The notes beneath the pieces are model-generated. The model was not told the origin of the DNA, did not search any database, and saw only the letters and a program-made list of their open reading frames with translations. This document shows, in pieces, positions 45,288 to 57,700 of a stretch of DNA of 64,000 nucleotides. Positions within the stretch are counted from its first letter, which is position 1; every line of letters begins with the position of its first letter. The stretch is from Glandiceps talaboti (lineage: Eukaryota > Hemichordata > Enteropneusta > Spengelidae): contig NC_135555.1 of assembly GCF_964340395.1 (NCBI RefSeq), positions 7,769,431 through 7,833,430 on the forward strand, read 5' to 3'. Both the position numbers and the translations under genes were made by a program.

Positions 45288-48200
45288 CCCAAACATCTTC
45301 TAAAGCATTAAAAGTATACTTCTATATTTCAAATGGTGAAAACTTGTCAATCCCTCTAATGAATAGCATACATGTATGAATGAATGAATGAATGGATGGA
45401 TGTCACTTTTCTGTGACACTAAAATTCGAAGTTTCACAGTAGAACAAAAAAAGCACATCAAAATACTTCTTCAAAAGACAAATTTTCATGTTGAACTGAC
45501 AATGATATAAAAATAGGCTTTTGATAATCATGATAAAAACATCTTTCCTAAAAAAAAATAAGGAATAGCTTCTATCTAATTTTGTACCTTTTCACATGTG
45601 TTGTTCCTTCTATGCTAATGCATCAATATCTGCACCTACCTTTGCACTATAGTCCATTGCTAACATATCATATTTGCCTTGCACTTTCTGAAATTTCTGT
45701 CTGTTGGCCCAGTCATTCAAAGTCTTGTCTTTGAACTTCTTCATAAAGATTTGCTTTGCTTGGTCAAGATTTGAACCACATGCCACTAAATTATTTTGAC
45801 CTGCCTTACCAACTGAAAATAAAACAAAATTGTCATCTTATCAATTCCATATATAATATGCAAGATAGTAGAATAGAATAGAAACTGATCTTGGATCTAT
45901 TATTAATTGTAGTATTGATAAAGTTACGTTTTTTGGAATCTAGTTTTTTGAAACGACAACATAGCTTTCATCTGAATCCCTCCGACGTCATCAGCGTAAT
46001 TGATATTATTCTGTTTTGTCAGGAATTGAAGTCACTTGACAGTAGACTATTGATGAAGTCTGAGAGAATCACACAAAAGCTATGTAGTAGCTTCAAAAGT
46101 AGATTCCAGAAAAAACTAACTTTATCACTACTAATATGCAAAATGTCTCTATCTGGGCACTACTGATTATCTGAGTTGAATCCTCTATATGCTAAAGGGG
46201 AGATGTCATTCACTCCTAGCTTGCACCTGTGTGTAGTCGGGGCCCTGACACACAAGTACTCATCTGGCAGTAGTGCAGTGATAAGGGCAGTCGTTATCAT
46301 GTGTGTTTGACCTCCACCCAACTATTCAAGCATAATAGTCGACTATTGACAGTCTTCCCAGAGCAGGGAGTACACAAAGTTCCTTCAACAAAACAACGGC
46401 GAAGTATTCTGGATACTTTCAAAGTCAATATACCGTAACTTCAATCAAGGGAAAGGACTATTATGTATATCATTATACCATGCACAAACCAAGTTATTGT
46501 CTTTGAACAGAAAATATAAGATTATGTCCTGGTCACTGCGTCTGTGATGATCAAAATATGAATCAACATACCTCTTCCCCAACGTTGCCAAACACTGAAC
46601 AAATTTTTTGCATCATCTTGTAGGAGTTGTATTAGATAATACTTGTTATTATTATTCATAACATTGGTCTGCAGACAAAATCATGAGAAAAGAATGATAA
46701 ATTTGTTAGAAATAATAAAACCTGCAATGTAAGTCGTGATAAACATTATCAAATTTTACACATAACCAGTGTTGACTTGCTGCTACAGTATTCAAAAACT
46801 GCCTAATATTTTTATCAGAGATACAGATAGTGCAACCTCTATTTTTCATTTTAGTTACTAACAACTACACAGTATTAATCATCATAGCCTGATAGCCACC
46901 TGCAGACTGAGGTTGTCTGGAAAAATGACTCGACTTTTGAAGAGCCTGTTAGCATACTAACGAAGTCCTCAAAACCAATATTTGTGATGTCAATGTTTTA
47001 TCATATACCCTATGTAGCACTAAACGGGCACAGAAACATCACTGAACGTATTTACATAACTTGATAGTGAAACATTATTTTACATGTAAAACAATGAACA
47101 GAGTGACACAACAGTCAAAGCCAAATCACTGAGCAAACGAAGTGTGTCAGAAATTTCCTGCATAGGTTCGAATGGGTAAAGTATAGTAGAGTGTACAAGA
47201 GATGTTAATTTGATTTTGTTAATGGGTTTGCCCATCTTGAGTCCTGTGCTGAACTCCCTAGCTTAATGACAACAGCATAATTATCCATCAAACTAATTTC
47301 ACAAAGAAAGGGAGCAAAACTCTCTCAAGTTAATAACAAATCTTTTGAATGAAATAGGAGGGCAAATAGCTAACAGAGAGAAAGTCTTGGTTAAAAAATG
47401 GTTATTTACAAACATACCTGATTCAGCATGGTGTCATAAATATCATTCCCTTCCCAATAAACATGAGCTTTTCCAACTTTCTGAGAACATTCTGGGTCGA
47501 CTGGAGCTTTGCCTTTGAGTACAACAGTTTTAATAACTAAGAGAAGAAACATATAATTATAATCATAATTTCAATATTTCCAAACAGTTTGACATTTTCA
47601 ATTTTTCTCATCCTAAGTATTAAAAGCTAAAACAGCCACTAACCCAGCATACACTTGTAACAAATTCTCAAGACATCAGTCTGTTGATCAATACAAATCA
47701 CCCAATGCCTTTCAGTTTTTTCATTGAATAAAAGATGACATAAGGATAGATATTCATGTCTCGTTACCTTGATATCTGGATGTATACATATATGTACTTT
47801 TGAAGCCTTGCCTAAGATAAGCTATACTATGAAATCTGAGGCGAGTCTACCTACTTTTATCAATTTCTCGTGACTTTTTACCAGTGATTCTTATTTATCA
47901 TTAGTGACTTTTATTACATGGGACTCTTTATATTGTCAATGAACTTCGAGACTCTTTTAGTATGTTTTCCACTAGTAGTTTTTATCGCTTTTGTAGTGTT
48001 TCAGCACCTGTGAACTTTTAGGAAATATGGCACTTTACAAGTACTATTATTATTATTATTACATTATTCTTTATTAATTTACACCAAATACTCTGGAGGT
48101 AGTGTAAAATGAATAACAGCTGCAATGTCTGATTTATTAACATCAGAAGTTCCCATTATTTTCTTCTTATGTTTTAGGAAACACTTTAGGCCAAAACCTG

Positions 48201-50851
48201 AGGAAGAGTGAGCTATAGTCTGCTACTTGTTATATGGAATGTAAACCTAAACCATCCAATCATTGTCTTGATTACTAATCTCTACATCATACATACTCTG
48301 GCAACGCTTCCGTCAACAACCAATGATTCAATCCCAGGTTCTCACATTAGTGTTTTCTTATCAATGAAGCCATTAGGATTCAACACAATATTTCTTTTGT
48401 TCTGGACCTTTTTTCTATCACTCTCTAGACAACTGTTTGCAATCCTAAAATTTTAATTCTACATGGACCTTGGCCTTTATAGTAGTATACTGAAATATAG
48501 CTTTCCAATATAACAATGTACCTGACTTTGATGTTGATGGTTTGACATCATCATCACCATCATCATCATCATCACCATCATCCTCTGCATCTTTTTCTTT
48601 TTTCACTTTCTTAGATGACTTCTGACTCTTTTTAGCTCCTGTTGCTGCTGTGATCTTTGATTTGGCACCATTGGTTGCCGTGGTAACTTTAGATGATGAA
48701 TCACCAGCTGCTGGTTTATGGTCTGAATGAAACACAAAAAGAATCGAAATGAGACACTAATGACTCCTCCTATAGTAAATGTTTTAACTTGTCTTGTGCA
48801 CATAATTTAGTGATTGTTTTCATATACAGTCATAGGAATCCTTGGTAACTGCAGTAGAATTCTACCACCTAGGTGTATCATAAAAATAAGGACTATTTGA
48901 CTCCATGGTTGACACCGGAACTGCCACTCCATGCACTATACTACACAAGCATTACGATATAAGCATGCTTGAAAGTGAGTAAACCTTCTTGCTTATTTTG
49001 ACCCTCTACTGTCAGGTGAAATACTATTACATGTACCGAGAATTCCAGCAATATTATGAGTGTTGTATCTTACGAAAGATCAAATTTTTCTGTTTTTCAG
49101 AGCCGAATGCTTATCCGAATATTCTAAGAATCTGTGAAGAGAATACAAGACTTCACCATGAAAATGACAACTTACCTACTTTAAGCCTCTGTACTGGTCT
49201 TGTTACCTTGGTAACATCATTCAGCTGATTCATCTTTTTCAGGTCTATCGTGTATGACCTTTGATATGCTACAATACCCACATGATCTTCTCCTGTTGAA
49301 TGTGATGCTTCTATAGTAAGTGTATCATTGGCAGAGTACGGATTCCATTTATTCTTTTCATCTTGCCATTGCCAGACATAGTCTATTAAAAAAAATAATT
49401 TTTAGTTGTAAACAAACTTAAAGCAGTCTCCAATGCATCCTCACAACAAAACTTGTTATTGTGGGTCAAATATAAACTCCTCACCGTCTCAGATCACTGC
49501 CACCATGGAAGGGATGGATAAACACCAAGTTTTGGTGCATTACAAGAAATAACTCTGCATCAGTGGCATGACCATGCTTAGAGCGCACACTGATTGGCCC
49601 TTTGTCCAAAGCTTGAATACCAGTGTGTATACATATTGCAGTCTTGCCTGTCTACCCACTGGATTTGTGTTCCACTATACTTGTGAATAGTGAACAATAA
49701 TTGATTTTAATCTCAGATCCAACGAGTGCACATTCTAATTGCTGTTAGTCCGCTGGGTTACACTTTGAAATGTTCAAGAAATGCAAGATGTTTTGACAGA
49801 TTGTATCAATTTATATACTCCGAGGTAATATTGATGACCCAAAACATCCATAGAAAACAGGCATCATCTGGCATCTGTTCCTTGACATGTGAAACTGAAA
49901 AGGAAATTCCTCTCAAGATGTTTTTATATAAAACCCTATATGAAGAATTTATATCAATGGTATATAGTGGAAAGCTCACAACCTATTGCAAAGTGAACTT
50001 TGTTGTTTAATTAAACTTTCTAAAATGAGAACCTAAGTTTTATCATTGTGTCTATGGTTTCATACAGCGTTTCCATTATATTTTCTGAACAATATATTTT
50101 ATGTTGTGTTAGTTCTTTGGGGTTGTGTCCTTTTTTTGCAAATAAAGCTTACTGACAGAATACTTACAATCATCACCATCTTTGACCAGACATCGTAATC
50201 TTCTCTCCCATCCTGTCTTTGTATTCTTTTGAACCATTTTATCGATTAGAATATTAAACTTGACTGTGTTGAAGTTCATCTCAACCTTCAGTTCATCTTT
50301 ATCGTAGCTTTCATTGATCTCTTCAATTTGATCTTCGCTAAAAGATGTCCATTTCTCTCCATTGTCCTCCCATTCCCATGACAACACAATGCTGGTTTTG
50401 GGTTTCTTAGCAACAGGTGTTTTTGTTGCAGTGGCACTGCTGGCTGTAAAATCGGAAATTCAATACGATGTTAAATGTTATAGGCTGTTGTACAATAAGT
50501 CTTATGGGTATCAAGGAATGAGTTTCGGGAATAACACTGGCAGATTTATAGCATAACGTCAGTCACATGATATACACTTTCACCTTTGTCATTACTCATA
50601 CTAATACTATGGTCATACCAAACCATTGTCACGATACGTTGTGTTTCGTGTATAATATATCCTAAGATATTCAGATATTATAAAGCTAGTGGACAGAGAG
50701 TGTGACTCCTACAACAAATTTAATGCGAATTGTGAAAATATTCATAATTACGTATACAGTGTTGTTATGGCTAGCACATCGTGTACACTTTTACAAGGTA
50801 CAGCGATGTCAGAAGCTTAATACCGACATTACCTGCTTTCCTGCGAGGCAT
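37529..50851 (-). CDS. PARP2: Poly(ADP-ribose) polymerase 2 with two WWE domains
   Basis: Sixteen exons on the minus strand, 5' to 3': 50851-50833, 50443-50168, 49382-49176, 48722-48522, 47536-47418, 46668-46572, 45812-45640, 45024-44941, 43443-43220, 42330-42267, 41809-41675, 40795-40674, 40025-39926, 39467-39369, 38404-38280, 37682-37529. All borders are GT-AG and the sum is 2199 nt, 732 codons plus stop. It starts MPRRKA. Domains: WWE 1 (about 25-95), WWE 2 (99-167), Lys-rich/acidic linker, WGR ([19 protein letters not shown]), helical regulatory domain ([26 protein letters not shown]), ART catalytic domain. The H-Y-E triad is visible in LLWHGSR, GVYFADM and YNEFIVYD. It transfers ADP-ribose from NAD+ at DNA breaks in the nucleus. 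Vertebrate PARP2 is about 570-585 residues and has no WWE domains. Confidence 0.95.
40868..41675 (-). repeat. Tandem partial-exon duplication in PARP2 intron 11
   Basis: The 3' part of exon 11 ([19 protein letters not shown]...PEFK) plus its splice donor and about 95 bp of intron is repeated downstream in units of 158-168 bp. Intact donors (AAG|GTAGGTATTAA or AAG|GTGGGT) follow copies ending at 41507, 41345, 41187 and about 41027. A sixth copy (about 40868-40950) has lost its donor. No copy has a pyrimidine-tract acceptor: the sequence before each is G-rich in the sense strand. The copies therefore cannot act as separate exons, but their donors could extend exon 11. Confidence 0.88.
42046..42128. 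mobile_element. Short perfect-arm foldback in PARP2 intron 10
   Basis: Arms GAAAATACTCGTGACCTAAG and CTTAGGTCACTCGTATTTTC pair almost completely around a loop of about 14 nt. Size and shape suit a very short MITE. It lies about 140 bp from exon 10. Confidence 0.6.
43444..44940. other. PARP2 intron 8 with degenerate exon-edge repeats
   Basis: Five or six diverged copies resemble the exon 9 acceptor edge (ACATATCATTTCGATCAAGT next to CCTGCGAAAAGAC). The clearest is at about 44133-44167 (ACATATCATTTCGATTAGGG, CCTACAGAAAAAG). Others lie near 44195, 44255, 44320 and 44375-44420. They look like an old tandem expansion of the intron-exon junction. None keeps a useful reading frame. Confidence 0.45.
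45236..45396. repeat. (AATC)n and (GAAT)n microsatellites in PARP2 intron 7
   Basis: About 13 AATC units (45236-45287), then a shorter GAAT run near 45376-45395. Simple repeats with no coding content. Confidence 0.9.
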
Positions 50852-52106
50852 CGTTGCGGTAATGTGACTGTTCACGCTATGTTTTCAGTTTGCTGTGTCA
50901 GCACGTAATGCTCCGCTATTTATAGGTGCTCTGTATTCAGATGAGCTTGCAAAATAGCTCACATACATAGAAACAAAGAACCTCTTCGGCAGGTCAATGC
51001 AAGTACAGACTTGTCGGCAGCTGATTCATTCCCGCCAATATTGCGTCATGTCTAGCTCGTGATCTACGTCATCATTTCATGACTACTGTGACGTTTCAAC
51101 AAACTACACATTCATTATTATTCAAGCGGCAGGTCCGAAAGAAATTGTGCAAATAAATTGCGTTATTTCGTATGTTTTGCTTTAAAATGCATTTTTAGGA
51201 AATGCAAAAGTTTCAGTAGTGATGTTGCTTTAGCATTTGGTCTGTTTCATAAGTATGGTCGAAAATAACACTTGTAGAAGTGTACGTGTACGTAGATGTA
51301 CGCCCGGGATGCGCACGACTTGTGCTGCATCGGGCGAAGATCATGAAGTGGGCCCTCAACCGGGGCGGGGTGTCAAAGTTTCAAAGTTTTATCAATCAAT
51401 GACGATACGTACGATACTGCGATTACTAATGTAAATATGTAGTTGAAAGGTTGAATGGCTATTTTGTTAGCATTGGTGTGCAAAATGCAAACAATTAATG
51501 TGAACTTTGTCCAGTGTGTTTACATGCGTCAGATGGTCGTATCACATACGAGTGTATGGATTGTTTCCTTTGAAGTTTGCTGTACGTTTGGTCTTCGACG
51601 CGACTTCACCGCTATCCGCGTTGCATGTCAAAATCGGATTGTTTTTCACGTCGGAAAAAATAAGATCTGGTGAAACATTAAGTGGAAACCAGCGCCAAAC
51701 TTTTGTCACTTGTCTATTCATTCCTCAGATCGGATTTTGTCTTTTTGATTCCAAAATTCGACCCCCGCACAGTCATCTACAGTCTACTTCAGTCTTTTTC
51801 CTGTCACAATATCTGTTTTAACTTTTGCGATGAAATGCAGCATCTGACTGTGAAGCAAGGCATGTGATTATCGGGATAATTTACGCTGTGAAAGCTTAGA
51901 AGATGATTTGTTCTGTACTATAAACACACATTTTTTTCGCTTCTTTTTTGGTAAATTGTCATTGCTGCAAACATCTCCTCTTTTTTTGCAACACGACAAA
52001 CATACAACGCCCAAAGACAACGTTTACTACTCAGCGGTACATCGATATGGTATTTCTCGACTCTGAATAATTTGCATTGACCAAGTACAAGATATATATT
52101 TTTTCC
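50852..52106. promoter_or_regulatory. Head-to-head interval between PARP2 and gene C
   Basis: About 1.25 kb separates the PARP2 start (50851, minus) from the gene C ATG (52107, plus). No exon is visible. It contains a locally GC-richer stretch (about 51290-51380, GCCCGGGATGCGC, CCGGGGCGGGG), which could be a bidirectional promoter. No TATA box can be assigned confidently. The promoter role is inferred from position only. Confidence 0.4.
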
Positions 52107-54727
52107 ATGATGTCTACGAATTTCTTCAAAGAATTCTATACTTTTTTTCTGGTATTCTTGCCACTTTTGACTTCATACATTACCTTAGCCCATGTGAACA
52201 GCAACAATGACACGGATGGAATCCCAACTAACCAATCCAAGTGTTTAGCAGACAGACCAGGTGAACTTCAATTTGTATTGTTTAGATAAATCTATGTCTC
52301 CTCATTGTACATCTAATAATCAATATTGTTCATGCTAATGTAAAAAAAAAAAAGAAAGTAATGCAGTAATAATTTTTCCAGTTTTTTGTCAACCATTATA
52401 AAGTTCTTTTCACGTACATTTTTTTTAAAAGTCAGATCAAATGATATTTTTAAAGTTTATAAGATAAGATAACACTTTATTTTAGCCGTTTAGAAAATTT
52501 TACATTTCTAATTTGGTATTTAAACAAAATAAAGTTAATAATGATCTATGAAATATAAATATTAAAATATACAGTAGTTCTAGTGTGTGTCTATTGACTA
52601 CATGTATCATCCAGGTATATGTAGAGAGCGGTTATAATATCCTTATGTTTTGATTGTAGTATATATCTAAATTGCTCTCCTCTATCTAAGTTTATAAAGT
52701 TTGAGTTGAGGGTAGTGATAATACTAAACATTTTTTCTCTTTGTTTTGTATATAATTTACAATGAATTAGATGATGTCTTTCATCTTCTATTTCTTTACA
52801 ATGTGTACATAGTCTGTCTTCTACTGGTGTTAAACAAGATGGTAACATAGAAATATGATAAATCTATTATTATAATCTATGTGTGTATAAAAAGTAAAAC
52901 CACAATATAGCCGAGTATATAATTATACTTGTCCAATTAAATTTCATACCGAGGATTGTGTCATGAGGGATTAAAAATAGTGATATGACTAAATTATATC
53001 AATTTATGCCAATTGTATTGATCAAACATAAACACTTTACTCATATGTGTTTTCATATTGTTGGTATGTAGTTATACACTGTATATACAAAGTTTGTGTA
53101 TATGTGTGCAGTTCAATGTTAAAAAATCAACAACAGGGTTTTCATTAGTTTTGTTCCATCATCCCCTTAGCCTACCTGTAGACTTGAAGGACTAGAACTG
53201 CTATGTTATTTGCTATCCTAACTGACATTCTTGATTTTGAATTTTGCAGTAAAAGGACAGTGAAACTCAAAAGCAAGAATGTCTGTTAGGATAGCAAATA
53301 ACGTAGCTGTGCTAGTCCTTTGAGTCTACAGGGGGTATAGGCTATCTTCTCCTTGGTCACTCCCAAGAGTTTTATTAGATACTTGACGTTATCTAAGACA
53401 TATTAATTTTCCTCAGTAATTTTAATACATGAATCGACCACTGAGCAATCTGTAGTGAGTTCATGCATATACAACAGAAATCTTGACCATATCATGCAAA
53501 TACTCCTAAATATTACTTTTTGTCAAATAAAACTGTCTCAAGTCATTCAATTCCAGACATTAAAGTAAATTAAGAATTCAGATTATACAAACACAGACAT
53601 GAATTCAATCATGTTCAAGGTTATTTTATTTTGAATCATACAAGTTAGAACAAAGACAATTTATGGAGTCATTTGAAATATTTGTTTTGTTCATTTGGTC
53701 AAAATTCCTCTCTGAGACAGCCATGTACACCATGGAGGTAGGAACACCATGTCTGCACAATAGATCTTAGCTGAGGGTGTGGTTTTATTTCTTATTTTTT
53801 CATCTGAAATAAAAGAGTCCAAAAACAGCAATGAATGTCCGACAAGGACTTGCATTAAGGTATGCTTCATCAGGGACTTCAAAACACAATAAACTACAAC
53901 ACTGACGGCAAAAAATATTAAAACAATTCTCTTTCCAACTGTTTTGTGTCACATGTGCAATACATTCTCTGATTAAACCATAGACAGTGGTCTCCCCTCC
54001 ACTGTCTATGATTAAACTAACAATGCAGCAACCATCATTTAAGTCAAAAATCAAACATGCCAGTATCTTCTCCACTATCTATAATAACTCATCTCATCTG
54101 ATTGTCTTTTTCCAAATAGCCTGTTCACTGATTGACTATGGATTGACCTTGCATTCGGAAAGGATTACATATATATATGTCTATTGCAATATGATAATGG
54201 GAAGGGAGATGCTCATTTGTCTAAACTAAACTGAATGTGGTACTCAAATATTATAAGAAATGGCATATTACAGTACTCGGTAATATTAAACATAATCAAG
54301 CATTTCTAACCCAAATATTTTGAAGGGCTTAGTCTGCTTCTTTCAGACTTTCCTGAATTGTTTTGTGTACTTCGACTTAATCAAATGTTTTATAATTTTA
54401 TGTAAAAATGTATTAGGGCTACAGTACAGGAGGCTAACATTGGTTTGAATGATAGTGGATCATGGAGTGTAGCTTTGTTTATTGTACTCTATAATGTCAT
54501 TTCATAAAACCTACTTGACTATAGTGGCTACTTATGTTATGAATAAACTACATGAAAGAAATGTGATGTGATAATATATCATATCTCGTCCTCCATATGA
54601 CAGAATAGCCACTTCACCTCATTTTCACATGCAATACTAGTATGTATGTATGTATGTATGTATGTATGTATGTATGTATGTATGTATGTATGTATGTATA
54701 GTGTCTTTGTCTCTCTGCCTGTGTGTA

Positions 54728-54790
<63 letters not shown>

Positions 54791-57700
54791 GTGTTAGGGG
54801 AGGGGCATGATTAGTCTTGCAATGATAGGATCTGATTGTTATGCTTTTAGAGCCTCCATCAATTTAGGACTAAACCTTAGAGTTATCAGAAAAATGTACA
54901 TCTACAGAGTGTAAAGCAATGTCACTTTTGTCAAGACATTAAAAAATGATAATGTTAAATCTTTGAAATAGATTTAAGATGTATGTCCAACTCCGTCACC
55001 AAATGTAAAGCTGTCATCAATTTAGTTACAGTGAAAATGAGAATTGGGAATTGAGATGGTAAAGGCACAAACATGCAGACTTACTTTTCTGTGGTAAAGC
55101 ATGGATGTATTAGTCTCACTAATACATCCATGGGTATTAGGGTAGACTTGTTTTGAACAACAAAGAAAACAATTAGTCTGAAATACAAACAAAACCAAGG
55201 ACATTTTGTTTGCTGACCCCTGTACTTTTTCAGGATTCTTCTATTAATCTATATTGTTTCATAAGTCTGTTTACATAAATGTGATACCGTATATACGACA
55301 AACCCTATAACAATACATGCAGCAATTTTCCAATAAACAAGGTCGAAAAAAACAAAGAAAAGAAACAATTTTAAGAAATGGTAGAGTTGTTTTCATTAAA
55401 GTATAATTAAGGTTCCTTACATTTGTAAATTCTTCCTGCAGGACAAACTGCTATAGAATAATTTTAAAAAAACTCTGATTTCTGCCAGTTTAAAATTAAT
55501 ATAGGAGTAAACGCAAAACAGATGGTGTGACAATGACTGTGATTGATTCTTATGAGAAATAATGGACAATAACTGATAAAAATCATGTACAGTCAAAGTG
55601 TTGTCTTAGTCACTTCAAACTAGATTCCAAAATAGTAACTTTATCTTAATTACTGTCTAGATGTCTTCAAATATATGTGAACTGAATTTTTTGGAGTGGA
55701 TGACAATTCATCTATTGTTTACTTTGAAGTAAACACTAACTTCTCTGTAATTAAAATAATTTAAAAGGTCACAGGTGATTGATGACATTTGTGTGCAAAG
55801 AAAAAAATACTTCGTTTCTTGTCCTGAGAATTTATAGCATGTCTAGACAGGTTGTGTTGAGAAAGTTTGAAATGAAAGGAATTCTCACTAAATTTGTAAT
55901 TTACTGTCAAAACTGACAATAGGGAAGTTAAAATGATAAAAACAACAGTATCAAGATGTAGTACGAACTATGTCTGAATTTGTAATTTACCATCAAAACT
56001 GATCAATGTTTCAATGACAGCTGGTGTTAAAACGGTGTATATGACAGCTACTAAAATACTTTTATTCTTATTTAATGAGGGCAAAAATAGTTAAAGAAAC
56101 AACTAATCAAGTTTTGTCCTCAGAAAAAAAAAAAGCAAAACAAAACAAAAACATATCTATCACACAAATCCGGAGAAGTATTTAACTAAATTCGGAAACA
56201 ATTACTCACAAATCTTAAAAGAAAGAACAAAATGGTATACATCAACTAATACTGGCTAAGAAGATGGCTCTTGAATATCCATATATATGTAATGCCATTG
56301 TTTTCACAGTCAGTCACTAAATACCACATGTTGTCAATGGAATCCAAACAGTTTGTGATCAATGCATATAAAAGGAGGTCAGTTGAGACAAGGTTCATTA
56401 TAAACTTTTAATATAAGTTAAATATCCGTAGATACTTTAATATATAGCAAAAACTGTGATTACCATTTACACCAGTATCAACTTTAGCCAACTGATTAAT
56501 AATTAACACCCACTTAAAATGCAATATTGGATTTTATTCAAAACAAGTGGTTTGATTGTTCATGTATAAAATTAAGCTTACTCGACTATAACAGATGTGA
56601 CAATCCTGAATAGCTGGGATGGAAATTAAATTTTTTAAACAGTCATGTATTTAAAATGAACTAGCTGTGAATGTGTGATAATTATTCATCGTTATGCAAA
56701 CAGATGCTTTTGATGTGAAGATAGCAGGATGTTTTCATCCAAACAATTTATAATTAAAGTTGACAGAGTTTAATATCTTCCTATTGTGGTACTATAGTAC
56801 AAGATCTCTTTGGATTTTATCAGTTGTCCTTCAAGTTTGTGTTGATAAAGTTCCATCCAGTTTGTACTAGTGTTTGTATTGAAATTAAAAAAAAAAACAA
56901 TTGATAATATTTTGCATCCTGTTTAGACAGTAATAGAGAACATACTGGGAATTTACCTTGAAATTTATATCAAGTGAGAAGCCAATCAGGCTTGTAAATC
57001 TTAAAGGCCCCTTACTGTTCTGAAAAACATTATCCATTCATGCATACATTAATATTATTATGAGTGTTAAAGTGGCAATATACCTTTCTGGTAAACTTTT
57101 CATAATGTCTACAACACATTGACTGACTAAGGTGGGGAAAAAAAACTAACTTGTTTGTGCGTTGATCTGTTACAGAATCATTTCATCTGTACTTTAGAAC
57201 TAAGTCAAAAGATTACTCTTGAAAACATTGTTTAGAACTGCAATTAGTGTAAATTTTGATTATGACAACAGAGCCATGTGGGGTAGATAGGGGAAGGACA
57301 TGGCAGGTGGAGATGGTAGCTATGTCTCCTATAATCAATGCGTACTAGTTGTTTCTTTGTTAATATATCTGATGTACAGATTAATGTACAACTATGGTTG
57401 CTTCATCTGCCGTAATTAGACTCTAACATGGTTTGAGTGACTAGAAACACAGGTATACAGTTTCATACTGTTGTAAAGTATATAATCGTCCAATTAGTGC
57501 AAATCTCAACCCCTTGCCAGACATGAATACTGGAGTTTAAACAATCCCTTGATATACAGTTTCAAATCTTGCAGTGACCTTTCAAATTATGTTTTCATCA
57601 GTTCTGAAGACATGTTTTCTCAATTTGGTTTATTACCATTGACCCAACAGGTTGACTTTTTTGGGTTTACATTTTTTTTCCTTGTAATTAAGACAAAAAT

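Noticed and set aside
48445-48735. A separate minus-strand Asp/Lys-rich gene
   Set aside because: It is PARP2 exon 4 (48522-48722) plus intron read-through.
51507-51821. Overlapping plus-strand ORFs between PARP2 and gene C
   Set aside because: Three overlapping frames open by chance in the divergent promoter interval; no signal or domain seen.
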